A stretch of DNA of 64,000 nt from Shewanella cyperi (lineage in GTDB: Bacteria > Pseudomonadota > Gammaproteobacteria > Enterobacterales > Shewanellaceae), in NCBI RefSeq assembly GCF_017354985.1, contig NZ_CP071501.1, positions 3,697,001 to 3,761,000 of the forward strand. Direction: 5' to 3'. The first letter of the stretch is position 1. Each line of letters starts with the position of its first letter. Of this stretch, positions 1 through 10,980 are shown piece after piece. A model generated the notes under the pieces. That model was not told where the DNA came from, ran no database searches, and saw nothing but the letters and a program-made list of their open reading frames with translations. The position numbers were made by a program, and so were the translations under genes.

Positions 1-3000
1 GTTACCCCGCCCTTCATCCTTGGCATGGTACATGGCCAAGTCGGCATTTTTAATCAAGGCCTCTGGCTGACGGGCATCATCGGGCCAAATGGAAATACCA
101 ATACTGGTGGAAATAAAAAATTCCCGGCCATAGAGCCTGAAGGGCATTTCTATCTGACGCAGCATGGACTCGGCCAGATGATTGAGACTGTCCAGATCCG
201 TGCCCTGGTTAATCAAGACCACAAACTCATCACCGCCAAAGCGACACAGGGTTTGCTCGGGTTCCATACATGACTGCAAACGATTGGCGGCCTCCACCAG
301 CAAGGCATCACCCATACTGTGGCCAAAGGAGTCATTGACGTGCTTGAACCTGTCGAGATCCAGGAACATCAGTGCCAGCTTGCCATCGTTAAGGGTAGCC
401 TTGTGGATTGCCTGATTGAGGCGGGCCGAGAACAGGGAGCGGTTGGGCAACCCGGTCAGCACATCGTAGTTGGCCAGGCGGCGCAGATCGGCTTCACTGC
501 GCTTGCGTTCGGTTATGTCGGAAAACACCACCACATAATGTTGGATTTTATCTTCTGCTCCCAGCATGGCGGAAACGTTGAGCCAAACGGGACAAACCTG
601 ACCGGCTGCCACCCGCAGCTCGCGTTCCCCGGTCCATGACTGGCCGTGCCCCAGCAACTCGCGGATCTCACTTTGTTCGCTGCTGCGCTCACTGACCAGG
701 GAGACAAAACTGCGGCCCAACAAGGAATCGGCCGTCTCGCCCAGAATTGTCTGCGCGGCGCGGTTTGCCACCTTGATCTTCTCTGCAGCGTCGAGGATAA
801 GCACCCCCTCGGAAGTGTTTTCAAAGGCCTGGGCCAGCAAATCCACCTCATCCTGTAGCTGGCGCTGCTGGGTAATATCACTGTAAATACCAGAGATTTG
901 CTCGGGCAGCCCGTTTTCCCGGCTATGGCGGGTTGGACGACCGCGCACCCGCAGCCAGCCCCAATGACCGTCCTGACGCTGAAAGCGGTATTCGGCCTCA
1001 AATCTTGGCAGCTCCCCCTTTGCCACCTGGGACCACAGGGTCTCCACCCGCTCCCTGTCATCCGGATGGATAGGAATGTCTTTCACCGGACGTTCTATCA
1101 TTTCCGCGTGACTGCCCAACACCCCACCACGGTTATCCAGATAGAAGTGATCCGTGTCAGCACGCCATTCCCACAGATCTGATTCACTGCCCTTGAGCGA
1201 CTGCCTGAGTCTGTCCTCACTTTCCAGTAACGCCTGGTTTATGCGGCGGAATCGGGACACCTGTTTTTGGCGGGCAAATGCGGCGCCAATCGCCATGATG
1301 ATAGAGAACAATACCAAGGCCCATTTAAACCAAGGTGTCTGCCACCAATATTGCTCCACCTGTAAGCGGTAGCTGAGCGGCACCTCGGACCAAATGCCGT
1401 TGCTTTGGCTGAGCACTTCCAGCAAATGCATTCCGGCGGTCAAACCAGACAGGTTAATCTGGGTCTGCCCATCAAGCAGCAGGTAACTGCCCTGCCCCAA
1501 ATCCCCAGGCCGCCGCAAGCGATACTTCACCCGCAATGGTGAGTCGTCCAGCAGGTCGTGGCTGGTCAACTGTAAACTGACCATACGCGCCCCGGGAGCC
1601 ACCCGGGTCATCTGCTCCGGCACCAACTGCAGCTCTGAATGCTCATCAAAGTAAACTGTGACCGACTCCAGCGAGACCTTGTCAGTGTTGAACCTGTTGC
1701 TGAGTTGGTTCACATCCACCAACACGGCACCATCGGGAGTGCCAAGATACAAGCCCTGATCCGGGTGGAAATAGACGGCGCTTTCGTTCAGTTCACTGGC
1801 CACCAGTCCATCGGTCACCGAGTACACTGAAACCTTACCCGAGAGTTTATGCTGCCGGATAAGACTGCGGGGACAACCAATAAGCCGGTACTCGCCGATA
1901 TCACGCAGGAAAAAGATGCTGCTGCAATCAACCCGCCAATCCTGTCCCAAGGGCTGTACCAGACCTGTGTCGCCATGGTACTCCAGCAACCCCATTTGCC
2001 CACTGCCAATCCACAGTACACCCGGCGCGGGTTCCAACAGATGACTTACACCAGGAGTTCCCGACAGACCATCGAACAGGGCCAACTTGCTGACAAAATA
2101 TCCGTCCTTGTCGAGATAGCCGAATTCGCCTTCGCCCCCAAGCCACAGCCTGCCGGTGCTGTCTCTGAGCAGGGTTTGAATACTGGGACTGAGCACCTGC
2201 CCTTCACGGGTTTTTATTTCCTGAACAGCAGGATTGAACAACCCGGGCTCCCAGAAGAACAAGCCGGTCGCGGTCACAAACCAGATGCGACCGGGTATTG
2301 CAGGGTCTCGGTAGGTGGAGAACACCAACTTGTGCCTTAAAGAATCGTTGCCCTGACTCCACTGTTCAAACCGTTGGCTGGTGAAAGAGGTCTTGTTGAC
2401 CACATACAAGCCATTGGTGGTCGACAACAGCAGGTATTCGCCGTTAAGGGGGGTAATGTTATAGACGCTGTCGTTAAGTTCGAAATCATCCGGTACCAAT
2501 AAACGGGAGCCGTCCTTGCCGCGCTCAAATGTCATCAAGCCAGCGTCACTGCCAAGCCACACCCGGCTGCCCTCGGTATACACGGACCAGATCATTTCAT
2601 TGGCAAGCTTATAGCGGCTGTCGCCATCAAATTTGTCCAGGATAAACTTGGGCGTATCTGCGACTATGGCCAGCCCCTCGCCCGTGCCGCCGACCCATAA
2701 CAACCCGGCGCTGTCTATTTCCATATCATGGATATACTCAATGTCGGCTTCTTGCTTGAGTGCATCCTTATAGGTTGTAGGTTCCTGGCCCGGAACCCAC
2801 TTAAGCAGCCCCGCGCGACTGGCAATCCAGAAATGTCCGTTCCCATCTTCCACCATATGAGTGCAATAATAGGGCACCCTGGTTTCGGCCGTGATCTGCA
2901 GCTTGTCCAACTCAATACGAAACAGCCCTTCGCTGCTGCTCATCCACAGCCGTTGTTGCTTGTCTGCAAATAAAGATTTAATTTGCCCCGAGGTCTCATT

Positions 3001-3636
3001 CCAGGGCAACTGGGCCAGTTTTTCACCGGAACTGGTGCGTAACTGCAACTGGTAGAAACTGGCCAGCAGTATCCGGCCATCTTCAAGCCTGAGAACCCGT
3101 TTCCAAGGTCTGTCCTTATCCTGCTGTAAATGCACCAGGGAATGGATTTGCCAATGACGATAGTCCAGCTCCAGCAATTGGCCCGCATTGGTCAGCAGCA
3201 GCAAACGGGCATCCGGTAAACGGGTAGCATCCATAATGCCGCCACCGGGATAATCGGACATAAACTCAGGGCTGCCGATACGTTGAAAACTGTCGCTGGG
3301 AATATGATAACGATAGATATCCTGGTTAACCCCCACCAACAGGTTTTCCTTATCCAGTGGGATGACCTGATTGACGTAAGCATTGCTCAGGCGATTTTCC
3401 AGGCCTTTTTTGTCTATGCGCCTGACCTTGGTATTGCTTACCCGGTAAAGGCCATCTTCCGTCGCCAGCCAGGCAAAACCATATTGATCGAAGCTGATAT
3501 CATTGATGACCCCGTTGGCCAAGCCATCCCGGGCGGCGAAAACCCGCTGCACCAATTCACCGGCATTCGCCCACTGCAACCCTGCGCAGCAGCACAGCAG
3601 GAGGAACATCAAACGGTGAACGGCTTTTCTTATCAT
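1..3636 (-). CDS. Membrane sensor diguanylate cyclase: propeller, Y_Y_Y, TM, PAS, GGDEF (partial)
   Basis: The frame is open from an ATG at 3636 to the window edge, at least 1,212 residues; the C-terminus is missing. A hydrophobic signal peptide (residues 1-24, with LLLCCC) is followed by a long region of two-component-regulator propeller repeats (for example WLATEDGLYR near residue 45), a Y_Y_Y-like beta domain at about 670-755, a membrane segment at about 762-789, two PAS-like regions (about 812-1040) and a GGDEF domain whose intact GGDEF lies at residues 1134-1138. No RxxD inhibitory site precedes it. Inference: it senses a periplasmic signal and makes c-di-GMP at the inner membrane. The visible end is typical of a GGDEF domain nearing completion, so an EAL domain could follow outside the window. 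The ligand is unknown. The ribosome binding site is weak. Confidence 0.9.
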   Translation of the reverse strand, partial: MIRKAVHRLMFLLLCCCAGLQWANAGELVQRVFAARDGLANGVINDISFDQYGFAWLATEDGLYRVSNTKVRRIDKKGLENRLSNAYVNQVIPLDKENLLVGVNQDIYRYHIPSDSFQRIGSPEFMSDYPGGGIMDATRLPDARLLLLTNAGQLLELDYRHWQIHSLVHLQQDKDRPWKRVLRLEDGRILLASFYQLQLRTSSGEKLAQLPWNETSGQIKSLFADKQQRLWMSSSEGLFRIELDKLQITAETRVPYYCTHMVEDGNGHFWIASRAGLLKWVPGQEPTTYKDALKQEADIEYIHDMEIDSAGLLWVGGTGEGLAIVADTPKFILDKFDGDSRYKLANEMIWSVYTEGSRVWLGSDAGLMTFERGKDGSRLLVPDDFELNDSVYNITPLNGEYLLLSTTNGLYVVNKTSFTSQRFEQWSQGNDSLRHKLVFSTYRDPAIPGRIWFVTATGLFFWEPGLFNPAVQEIKTREGQVLSPSIQTLLRDSTGRLWLGGEGEFGYLDKDGYFVSKLALFDGLSGTPGVSHLLEPAPGVLWIGSGQMGLLEYHGDTGLVQPLGQDWRVDCSSIFFLRDIGEYRLIGCPRSLIRQHKLSGKVSVYSVTDGLVASELNESAVYFHPDQGLYLGTPDGAVLVDVNQLSNRFNTDKVSLESVTVYFDEHSELQLVPEQMTRVAPGARMVSLQLTSHDLLDDSPLRVKYRLRRPGDLGQGSYLLLDGQTQINLSGLTAGMHLLEVLSQSNGIWSEVPLSYRLQVEQYWWQTPWFKWALVLFSIIMAIGAAFARQKQVSRFRRINQALLESEDRLRQSLKGSESDLWEWRADTDHFYLDNRGGVLGSHAEMIERPVKDIPIHPDDRERVETLWSQVAKGELPRFEAEYRFQRQDGHWGWLRVRGRPTRHSRENGLPEQISGIYSDITQQRQLQDEVDLLAQAFENTSEGVLILDAAEKIKVANRAAQTILGETADSLLGRSFVSLVSERSSEQSEIRELLGHGQSWTGERELRVAAGQVCPVWLNVSAMLGAEDKIQHYVVVFSDITERKRSEADLRRLANYDVLTGLPNRSLFSARLNQAIHKATLNDGKLALMFLDLDRFKHVNDSFGHSMGDALLVEAANRLQSCMEPEQTLCRFGGDEFVVLINQGTDLDSLNHLAESMLRQIEMPFRLYGREFFISTSIGISIWPDDARQPEALIKNADLAMYHAKDEGRGN

Positions 3637-3733
3637 GATTTTTCAGCTCAGGGGACTGCGCGGGAAAGGTCCGAAAAATGAACCTAAATCCCGACAATAA
3701 TTACACATAATTTACAAATGTCACAACCTGCGA

Positions 3734-3767
3734 CAAAAAAAGACGCCCGCAGGCGTCTTCTTTTTTT
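3734..3767 (-). terminator. Rho-independent terminator after lpdA
   Basis: An 8-bp perfect stem (3740-3747 with 3752-3759, loop CGCA) is flanked by a run of A on the left and T on the right, so it can work in both directions. It lies 13 bases past the lpdA stop and most likely ends the pyruvate dehydrogenase operon; the sensor gene downstream begins at 3636. Confidence 0.85.
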
Positions 3768-3779
3768 CATACCAAAAGC

Positions 3780-5210
3780 TTACTTTTTCTTTTTGGCTTT
3801 CGGGTTTGGCAGATCCGTGATGGAACCTTCATACATCTCGGCAGCCAGCCCCACAGACTCATGCAGGGTTGGGTGCGCATGGATGGTCAGTGCGATATCT
3901 TCGGCATCGCAGCCCATCTCGATGGCCAGACCAATTTCGCCCAGCAGCTCGCCACCGTTCACACCGACAATGGCGCCACCGATCACGCGATGGGTTTCCT
4001 TGTCGAAAATCAGCTTGGTCATACCGTCGCTGGCGTCGGAGGCAATGGCGCGACCGGAAGCGGCCCATGGGAAGGTCGCAGTTTCATAAGCGATACCCTT
4101 CTCTTTGGCTTCTTTCTCGGTCAGACCTACCCAGGCCACTTCAGGATCTGTGTAAGCGATAGATGGGATCACCTTGGGATCGAAGAAGTGCTTCAGACCG
4201 GAGATCACTTCGGCGGCCACGTGGCCTTCATGCACACCTTTGTGAGCCAGCATTGGCTGACCAACGATGTCGCCCACGGCGAAGATGTGTGGCACGTTGG
4301 TACGCAGTTGCTTGTCAACATTGATGAAACCGCGCTCATCGACATTGATGCCAGCCTTGTCGGCGTCGATCAGCTTGCCATTGGGAGTACGACCGATGGC
4401 CACCAGCACTGCGTCGTAACGCACAGGTTCGGCGGGGGCTTTCTTGCCTTCCATGGAAACGTAGATACCGTCTTCCTTGGCTTCAACTGCGGTCACCTTG
4501 GTTTCCAGCATCAGATTGAACTTCTTGCTGATCTTCTTGGTGTATACCTTAACCACGTCTTTGTCGGCAGCAGGGATAACCTGGTCGAACATTTCAACCA
4601 CGTCTATTTGGCTGCCCAGAGCATGGTATACGGTACCCATTTCCAGACCGATAATACCGCCGCCCATTACCAGCAGTTTGCCGGGTACTTCATTGAGTTC
4701 CAGAGCTTCGGTAGAGGTCCAGATACGAGGATCTTCATGAGGAATAAATGGCAGCTGGATAGGACGGGAACCGGCGGCGATGATGGCGTTGTCAAAATTC
4801 ACCACTGTTACCTTGCCTTCGCCATCGGTGACTTCGATGCTGTTGGGGCCGGTAAACTTACCGAAACCATTGACCACCTGCACCTTGCGCATCTTGGCCA
4901 TGCCACCCAAACCACCGGTCAGCTGACCGATCACTTTCTCTTTGTAACCGCGCAGCTTGTCCAGATCGATGGAAGGCTCGCCGAATACCACACCGTGCTC
5001 GGCAGCGGTCTTGGCTTCTTCAATGACCTTGGCAATGTGCAGCAGGGCCTTGGATGGGATACAACCCACGTTCAGACACACACCACCCAGGGTGCTGTAG
5101 CGCTCAACGATAACGGTCTCCAGACCAAGGTCGGCTGCGCGGAATGCAGCTGAATAACCTGCAGGACCCGCGCCCAGCACTACTACCTGAGTTTTGATTT
5201 GATTACTCAT
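3780..5210 (-). CDS. lpdA: Dihydrolipoamide dehydrogenase (E3)
   Basis: This FAD-dependent enzyme reoxidises the dihydrolipoyl groups of the pyruvate and 2-oxoglutarate dehydrogenase complexes with NAD+. The protein is 476 residues, the usual length. It shows the N-terminal FAD site GAGPAGYSAA, the redox disulfide CLNVGC (Cys45 and Cys50), the NAD-binding GGGIIGLEMG, the FAD motif FAVGDI and the C-terminal catalytic HAHPTLHE. I chose the ATG at 5210, which has AGAGGA just upstream; an in-frame ATG 7 codons earlier (5231) has no such site. It is the last gene of pdhR-aceE-aceF-lpdA, 175 bases after aceF with a hairpin in between, which suggests it can also be expressed separately, as expected for an E3 shared between complexes. 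Confidence 0.97.
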   Translation of the reverse strand: MSNQIKTQVVVLGAGPAGYSAAFRAADLGLETVIVERYSTLGGVCLNVGCIPSKALLHIAKVIEEAKTAAEHGVVFGEPSIDLDKLRGYKEKVIGQLTGGLGGMAKMRKVQVVNGFGKFTGPNSIEVTDGEGKVTVVNFDNAIIAAGSRPIQLPFIPHEDPRIWTSTEALELNEVPGKLLVMGGGIIGLEMGTVYHALGSQIDVVEMFDQVIPAADKDVVKVYTKKISKKFNLMLETKVTAVEAKEDGIYVSMEGKKAPAEPVRYDAVLVAIGRTPNGKLIDADKAGINVDERGFINVDKQLRTNVPHIFAVGDIVGQPMLAHKGVHEGHVAAEVISGLKHFFDPKVIPSIAYTDPEVAWVGLTEKEAKEKGIAYETATFPWAASGRAIASDASDGMTKLIFDKETHRVIGGAIVGVNGGELLGEIGLAIEMGCDAEDIALTIHAHPTLHESVGLAAEMYEGSITDLPNPKAKKKK

Positions 5211-5345
5211 GTTTTCCTCTGAATTTTTCATTTCGCCGGTTCAAAAAAACTCGCCAAGCATCTGAGGGAGACGACATTTTTTTCGCCGACATTCGGCCCG
5301 CGTGTAAGGTGGCCGCATTTTAACCCGCGATGGGTCAGGATCTCA

Positions 5346-5379
5346 ATAAACAAAAGGCTGTCCCGCAAAGGACAGCCTT
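5346..5379 (-). terminator. Hairpin between aceF and lpdA
   Basis: A perfect 10-bp stem (5354-5363 with 5370-5379, 6-base loop) sits 7 bases after the aceF stop. On the minus strand it is followed by TTGTTTATT, a mediocre U-tract. It probably acts as a partial terminator or as a 3'-end stabiliser that sets lpdA levels apart from aceEF. Confidence 0.65.
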
Positions 5380-5385
5380 AAGTGT

Positions 5386-7296
5386 TTACAACACCAACTT
5401 GCGGATGTCTGCCAGCACGCCGCTCAGGAAGGTGACGAAGCGGGCACCTTCGGCGCCATCGATCACCCTGTGGTCATAGGACAGTGACAGGGGCAGCATC
5501 AGCCGCGGCGCAAAGTCCTTGCCGTTCCACTTGGGCTTGATCTCGGACTTGGACACACCGAGGATCGCCACTTCGGGGGCATTCACAATCGGCGTGAAGG
5601 CGGTACCGCCCAGGCCACCCAGGCTGGAAATGGTAAAGCAGCCACCCTGCATATCGGATGCGGTCAGCTTACCGGCACGGGCCTTCTTGGAAATTTCCGC
5701 CAGCTCGCGGGACAACTCATAGATGCCCTTCTTGTTCACATCACGCACCACCGGCACTACCAGGCCTGTGGGGGTATCCACTGCGATACCAATGTTGATG
5801 TACTTCTTGAGGATCAGGCTCTCACCGTCATCGGACAGGGACGAGTTGAAAGAAGGAAACTCCTCCAGAGCCTTGGCCACGGCCTTCATGATGAACACCA
5901 GCGGGGTGATCTTCATGCCGGTATCTTTCTTGGCTTCCTCGGCGTTCTGGTTTTTGCGGAAATCTTCCAGCTCGGTGATATCGGCCTCATCAAACTGAGT
6001 CACATGGGGGATCATCACCCAGTTGCGATGCAGGTTGGCGCCGGAAATCTTCTTAATGCGGGACAGAGGTTGTACCTCGGTCTCACCGAACTTGGCAAAA
6101 TCCACCTTGGGCCAAGGCAGCAGACCCAGACCGGCACCGTCGCCCTTGCCTGCAGGCGCTGCTGCAGCTGCATCCAGACGCTTGAGTGCATCCTTGATGT
6201 AGGCCTGCACGTCTTCGCGCAGCACCCGGCCCTTGCGGCCGGTGCCTTTTACCTTGGCCAGATTGACGCCAAATTCACGGGCCAAACGACGCACCACGGG
6301 CGATGCATGGGCATATTCGTGGTTTTCCACGAACTCACCTGTCTTGGCCTGAGCATTGGCAGCCGGAGCAACAGCTGCCGGAGCAGCGGCCTGAGCCACA
6401 GGAGCAGAAGCAGGAGCGGCAACTGGCGCAGCACCCTGGACAGGATTCCCTGCGACTTCAAACACCATAATCAGGGAGCCGGTGGACACCTTGTCACCCA
6501 CGGCGACCTTGATCTCTTTTACCGTGCCGGCAACGGGAGCCGGTACTTCCATGGCGGCCTTATCGCCTTCCACTGAAAGCAGCGATTGCTCCTTGGCAAC
6601 CACATCGCCCACTTTTACCAGCAGCTCGGTCACTTCCACTGCATCACCGCCGATGTCAGGAACATTGATGTCCTGCAATCCGGCGGCAACGGGCGCCACG
6701 GCGACCGGGGCAGAAGCAGCAGCTACGGCAGCAGAAGCGCCGGCCACCGGTGTGCCTGCCACCTCAAATACCATGATAAGTGAACCTGTGGCGACCTTGT
6801 CACCCTTGGCGACCTTGAGTTCTTTCAACACGCCGGCAAAAGGTGCAGGTACCTCCATGGCGGCCTTGTCGCCTTCCACGGTAATCAGCGGCTGCTCTTC
6901 AGCTATGCTGTCGCCGATGGCCACCAGGATCTCGGTCACTTCCACTTCGTCACCGCCAATGTCGGGGACCTGCACTTCTTTCAGTGCCACAGTGGCATTT
7001 ACTGAAGCAGGGGCCGCGGCCACGGGCGCAGCCGCAGGTGCGGGAGCCGCGGTCGCGGCAGAAGCTTCGGCCTCAAATTCCATGATCAGTGAGCCGGTGG
7101 CAACCTTGTCACCCACGGCAATCTTGATAGCCTTGACCACGCCGGCGGCGGGGGCTGGCACTTCCATGGAAGACTTGTCGCCTTCCACTGTGATCAGCGA
7201 CTGCTCTTTCGCGACGGTGTCACCCACCTTCACCAGGAGTTCGGTGACTTCGACTTCATCTGCGCCAATATCGGGTACGTGAATTTCGATTGTCAT
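5386..7296 (-). CDS. aceF: Pyruvate dehydrogenase E2, dihydrolipoyl acetyltransferase, three lipoyl domains
   Basis: This is the core of the pyruvate dehydrogenase complex; it transfers the acetyl group from lipoate to CoA. In its 636 residues there are three lipoyl domains in tandem (lipoyl lysine motifs GDKSSMEV at Lys41 and GDKAAMEV twice), separated by Ala/Pro-rich flexible linkers, then a peripheral subunit-binding domain ([14 protein letters not shown]) and a C-terminal catalytic domain with SYDHRVIDG (His609, Asp613). The three-lipoyl design matches E. coli AceF. It starts 12 bases after the aceE stop and is clearly cotranscribed. Confidence 0.97.
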   Translation of the reverse strand: MTIEIHVPDIGADEVEVTELLVKVGDTVAKEQSLITVEGDKSSMEVPAPAAGVVKAIKIAVGDKVATGSLIMEFEAEASAATAAPAPAAAPVAAAPASVNATVALKEVQVPDIGGDEVEVTEILVAIGDSIAEEQPLITVEGDKAAMEVPAPFAGVLKELKVAKGDKVATGSLIMVFEVAGTPVAGASAAVAAASAPVAVAPVAAGLQDINVPDIGGDAVEVTELLVKVGDVVAKEQSLLSVEGDKAAMEVPAPVAGTVKEIKVAVGDKVSTGSLIMVFEVAGNPVQGAAPVAAPASAPVAQAAAPAAVAPAANAQAKTGEFVENHEYAHASPVVRRLAREFGVNLAKVKGTGRKGRVLREDVQAYIKDALKRLDAAAAAPAGKGDGAGLGLLPWPKVDFAKFGETEVQPLSRIKKISGANLHRNWVMIPHVTQFDEADITELEDFRKNQNAEEAKKDTGMKITPLVFIMKAVAKALEEFPSFNSSLSDDGESLILKKYINIGIAVDTPTGLVVPVVRDVNKKGIYELSRELAEISKKARAGKLTASDMQGGCFTISSLGGLGGTAFTPIVNAPEVAILGVSKSEIKPKWNGKDFAPRLMLPLSLSYDHRVIDGAEGARFVTFLSGVLADIRKLVL

Positions 7297-7307
7297 TGTC
7301 TGTTCTC

Positions 7308-9971
7308 TTACGCGTAAAGCGGGTTCATCTTCTCGGTGTCAATGTCGAACTTACGGATGGCATCTGCCACCACGGACTTCGCCACTTCACCGCGCTTGGC
7401 CAGCTCATTGAGCGCCGCCACCACCACGTAACCGGCGTTCACTTCGAAGTGACGACGCAGGTTGGCACGACTGTCGGAGCGGCCGAAACCGTCGGTACCC
7501 AGCACCTTGAAGGATGCAGCCGGTACGAAGGCACGAACCTGCTCGGCATAGTTCTTCATGTAATCTGTGGCCGCAATCGCAGGCGCATCACTCATCACAG
7601 TGGCAATGTAAGGCACCTTGGCTTCGGCTTCAGGATGCAGCATGTTGTAGCGCTCGCAGTCCTGGCCGTTGCGGGCCAGCTCGTTGAAGGAGGTCACAGA
7701 GAACACATCCGATGCCACGCCGTACTCCTCGGCCAGGATGACCGCCGCCTTGCGCACTTCGTTCATGATGGTACCGGAACTCAGCAGCTGTACCTTGGCC
7801 TTGGCGCCTGCATGGCTTTCCAGCTTGTAGATACCCTTGCGGATCCCTTCCTCGGCACCTTCCGGCATGGCCGGCATGGCGTAGTTTTCGTTCATCAGCG
7901 TCAGGTAGTAGAACACGTTCTCCTGCTCGCCATACATGCGGCGGATACCGTCCTGAATGATGACCGCCGTTTCGTAGGCAAAGGTCGGATCGTAGGAAAT
8001 ACAGTTGGGCACTGTGCCGGCCAGGATATGACTGTGGCCGTCTTCGTGCTGCAAACCTTCACCGTTCAGCGTGGTGCGACCGGCAGTGGCGCCCAGCAGG
8101 AAGCCACGGGCCTGTTGATCGCCCGCCATCCATGCCATGTCGCCAACACGTTGGAAACCGAACATGGAGTAATAGATGTAGAAGGGGATCATCGGCAGGT
8201 TGTTGGTGCTGTACGAGGTGGCGGCGGCAACCCATGAAGACATGGCGCCCAGCTCGTTAATCCCTTCCTGCAATACCTGACCTGCAGTGTCTTCCTTGTA
8301 GTAAGACACAATCTCACGGTCTTCCGGAATATAGTTCTGACCACGGGGGTTATAGATACCAATCTGGCGGAACAGGCCTTCCATACCGAAGGTACGGGCC
8401 TCATCGGCGATGATTGGCACTATGTTCTTACCGATATTCTTGTCTTTCAGCAGAATATTCAGGGTACGAACAAAGCCCATGGTGGTGGAGATTTCGCGCT
8501 TCTGCTCTTCCAGCAGCGGCTGGAACTCGGTCAGTTCGGGCGCGATAAATTCACCGCTGAAGTTGGGCAGACGCTTGGGGGTATAGCCGTGCAGCGCCTG
8601 GCGGCGGGCGTGCAGGTAAGTGTGCTCGGCACTGCCTTCTTCCAGCTTGAGGTAAGGCAGGTTTACCAGCTCTTCGTCGCTGATAAGATCGGTCAGGCCC
8701 AGACGATCGCGCATCTTGCTTACGTGGGTCATGTCCATCTTCTTGACCTGGTGAGCGATGTTTTTGCCTTCGGCAGCATCACCCATGCCGTAACCTTTAA
8801 CTGTCTTGGCCAGGATCACAGTCGGACGGCCCTTGGTTTGCTTGGCATTTTGGAATGCAGCAAACACCTTGGACGGTTCATGGCCACCGCGCTTGAGGGC
8901 AAAGATTTCATCGTCGGTCATGTCGGCCACCAGGGCCGCAGTCTCTGGATACTTGCCGAAGAAGTGCTCACGCACAAAGGCGCCGTCTTTAGCCTTGAAG
9001 GTCTGATAATCACCGTCAACGGTTTCGTTCATCAGCTGCAACAGCTTGCCTGTGGTGTCCTTGGCCAGCAGCTTGTCCCAGCCACTGCCCCAAACTACCT
9101 TGATCACGTTCCAACCGGCACCCTTGAACAGGCCTTCCAGCTCCTGAATGATCTTGCCGTTACCCATCACAGGACCGTCGAGACGCTGCAGGTTACAGTT
9201 GATCAGGAAGCAAAGGTTATCCAGCTTTTCACGGGCGGCGAAAGAAATGGCACCACGGCTTTCCGGCTCGTCCATCTCACCGTCGCCGAGGAAGGCATAA
9301 ACACGCTGCTCAGAGGTGTCCTTCAGACCACGACCATTAAGGTACTTGAGGAAGCGCGCCTGGTAGATGGCAGAAATAGGGCCCAGGCCCATGGATACGG
9401 TTGGGAATTGCCAGAATTCGGGCATCAACTTGGGATGCGGATAAGAAGGCAAACCTTTACCGTCCACTTCCTGACGGAAGTTGTTCAGCTGGTCTTCTGT
9501 CAGACGACCCTCAACGAAGGCGCGGGCGTAGATACCGGGGGAGATGTGGCCCTGGTAATACACCAGATCGCCACCGTCTTTCGGGTTGGGGGCGCGGAAA
9601 ATATGGTTGAAACCCACTTCATAAAAAGCAGCAGAAGATTGGAATGAGGCCATGTGGCCGCCCAGTTCCAAATCTTTCTTGGATGCGCGCAGCACTATCA
9701 TGATGGCGTTCCAACGGATGATGGAACGAATGCGGCGCTCGATAGTGGTGTCACCGGGATAAGCCGGTTCTTCGGTGAGCGGGATAGTGTTCACGTAGTT
9801 GGTGGTAATGCCGGTGGGCATATCCACACCGTCAAGACGGGCCCGATCCAATACCTGTTCCAACAGGAACTGGGCACGCTCTACGCCTTCTTCTCGGACA
9901 ACGGACTCGAGGGCTGCAAGCCACTCCTGGGTTTCGGTTGGATCTAAGTCTTGTAGCATATGTTCAGACAT
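7308..9971 (-). CDS. aceE: Pyruvate dehydrogenase E1 component (homodimeric)
   Basis: This thiamine-diphosphate enzyme decarboxylates pyruvate and acetylates the lipoyl domains of AceF. The 887-residue length fits the homodimeric gammaproteobacterial E1. [11 protein letters not shown] segment carries the ThDP/Mg binding motif, and the family features [15 protein letters not shown] and [14 protein letters not shown] are present. I start at the ATG at 9971 (protein [10 protein letters not shown]...), which has AAGGA seven bases upstream; the longer frame from 9995 adds eight residues not expected in the family. It lies downstream of pdhR. Confidence 0.97.
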   Translation of the reverse strand: MSEHMLQDLDPTETQEWLAALESVVREEGVERAQFLLEQVLDRARLDGVDMPTGITTNYVNTIPLTEEPAYPGDTTIERRIRSIIRWNAIMIVLRASKKDLELGGHMASFQSSAAFYEVGFNHIFRAPNPKDGGDLVYYQGHISPGIYARAFVEGRLTEDQLNNFRQEVDGKGLPSYPHPKLMPEFWQFPTVSMGLGPISAIYQARFLKYLNGRGLKDTSEQRVYAFLGDGEMDEPESRGAISFAAREKLDNLCFLINCNLQRLDGPVMGNGKIIQELEGLFKGAGWNVIKVVWGSGWDKLLAKDTTGKLLQLMNETVDGDYQTFKAKDGAFVREHFFGKYPETAALVADMTDDEIFALKRGGHEPSKVFAAFQNAKQTKGRPTVILAKTVKGYGMGDAAEGKNIAHQVKKMDMTHVSKMRDRLGLTDLISDEELVNLPYLKLEEGSAEHTYLHARRQALHGYTPKRLPNFSGEFIAPELTEFQPLLEEQKREISTTMGFVRTLNILLKDKNIGKNIVPIIADEARTFGMEGLFRQIGIYNPRGQNYIPEDREIVSYYKEDTAGQVLQEGINELGAMSSWVAAATSYSTNNLPMIPFYIYYSMFGFQRVGDMAWMAGDQQARGFLLGATAGRTTLNGEGLQHEDGHSHILAGTVPNCISYDPTFAYETAVIIQDGIRRMYGEQENVFYYLTLMNENYAMPAMPEGAEEGIRKGIYKLESHAGAKAKVQLLSSGTIMNEVRKAAVILAEEYGVASDVFSVTSFNELARNGQDCERYNMLHPEAEAKVPYIATVMSDAPAIAATDYMKNYAEQVRAFVPAASFKVLGTDGFGRSDSRANLRRHFEVNAGYVVVAALNELAKRGEVAKSVVADAIRKFDIDTEKMNPLYA

Positions 9972-10047
9972 GAGACTGTCCTTATTTATATACATTTTTG
10001 GTGGATTAACGGCTTCCGGAGGAACTGGCGAATTGCCAACCCGGCTT

Positions 10048-10800
10048 TCAGGCGCCGCTCTTTAAACGGCGCAGGCTACGCTGCAACCGGCTGTCTTCTT
10101 CCCTTACCGCCAGCATGACTTCCTCGATGTAGCTCAAGTGCTCATTCGAGGCTTCGCGGGCCGCTTCGGGATCACGGCGAACGATGGCGGCGAGCAGTGC
10201 CCGGCGGTGTTCGTTGGCCATTCTGGAGGCATCTTCGCGTCGGCTCAGAAGTTCCAGGTTTTGTGCCACATTTTTATGCAGCACGGGAGTCAAACTGAGT
10301 ACCAGGTGCAGCATGGCCACGTTATGTGAGGCTTCTGCCACCGCCCGGTAAAAACGCACAATGGCATCGGCCTGTTGTTCTATTCCCTGGGCCTGCTCCA
10401 CTTGCTGGATCATATTCTGGATGTTCTGCATATCTGCGTCTGTACCACGCAGCGCCGCGAAATAGGCCATCATGCCTTCGGTGGCATGACGGAATTCGAG
10501 CAGGTCATATTGACTCTCGGAATCGCTGTGCATCAATTCCACGATAGGATCGGCAAGACTTTGCCAGAGCTGTTCCTTTACATAGGTACCGCCGCCTTGG
10601 CGGCGCATCAACAGGCCCTTGGCCTCCAGCTTTTGAATGGCTTCGCGCAGGGATGGACGGGAAACTTCGAACTGAATGGCCAGCTCGCGCTCCGGCGGCA
10701 GTTTTTGCCCCGGCTGCAAGCTACCCTCAAGGATCATGCGCTCAAGTTGCTGCATGATCACATCTGAAATTTTCGGCTGGTTGATTTTGCTATAAGCCAT
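10048..10800 (-). CDS. pdhR: Pyruvate dehydrogenase complex repressor (GntR/FadR family)
   Basis: This is a pyruvate-responsive transcriptional repressor of the pdh operon. In 250 residues it has an N-terminal winged helix of the GntR family (LPPERELAIQFEVSRPSLREA, residues about 35-56) and an all-helical FCD ligand domain. The ATG at 10800 is preferred: AAGGAG and GAGGG lie upstream, and the longer open frame (to 10863) would run through the operator and promoter. It is first in the operon with aceE, aceF and lpdA, and the palindrome at 10821-10839 implies autoregulation, as known for E. coli PdhR. Confidence 0.95.
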   Translation of the reverse strand: MAYSKINQPKISDVIMQQLERMILEGSLQPGQKLPPERELAIQFEVSRPSLREAIQKLEAKGLLMRRQGGGTYVKEQLWQSLADPIVELMHSDSESQYDLLEFRHATEGMMAYFAALRGTDADMQNIQNMIQQVEQAQGIEQQADAIVRFYRAVAEASHNVAMLHLVLSLTPVLHKNVAQNLELLSRREDASRMANEHRRALLAAIVRRDPEAAREASNEHLSYIEEVMLAVREEDSRLQRSLRRLKSGA

Positions 10801-10820
10801 TTGGCCCTCAGCTCCTTTGT

Positions 10821-10863
10821 AAATTGGTCTTACCAATTTTAGCAAGTGAGGGCACTTTATCAA
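10821..10863 (-). promoter_or_regulatory. pdhR promoter with PdhR operator
   Basis: Read on the minus strand, TTGATA (10858-10863), a 16-base spacer and TAAAAT (10836-10841) make a good sigma-70 promoter. Directly downstream, 10821-10839 is a perfect palindrome, AAATTGGT-N3-ACCAATTT, matching the known PdhR half-sites ATTGGT/ACCAAT. The overlap with the expected transcription start fits repression that is lifted by pyruvate. Confidence 0.85.
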
Positions 10864-10980
10864 ATCACAGTTTTAAAGTCTACTTCAGTGATCCCCATCA
10901 CTTACGGACAGAGAGCATAGCCCAAAATGTTGGCCATGGGGTCTGACCAATTGCCATCAAACAAGATCCAGGCCACAGAA

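Noticed and set aside
3861..5153. 430-codon plus-strand open frame antisense to lpdA
   Set aside because: It mirrors a highly conserved real gene on the other strand; composition is that of an antisense shadow. The similar 352-codon frame at 8589-9647 is a shadow of aceE.
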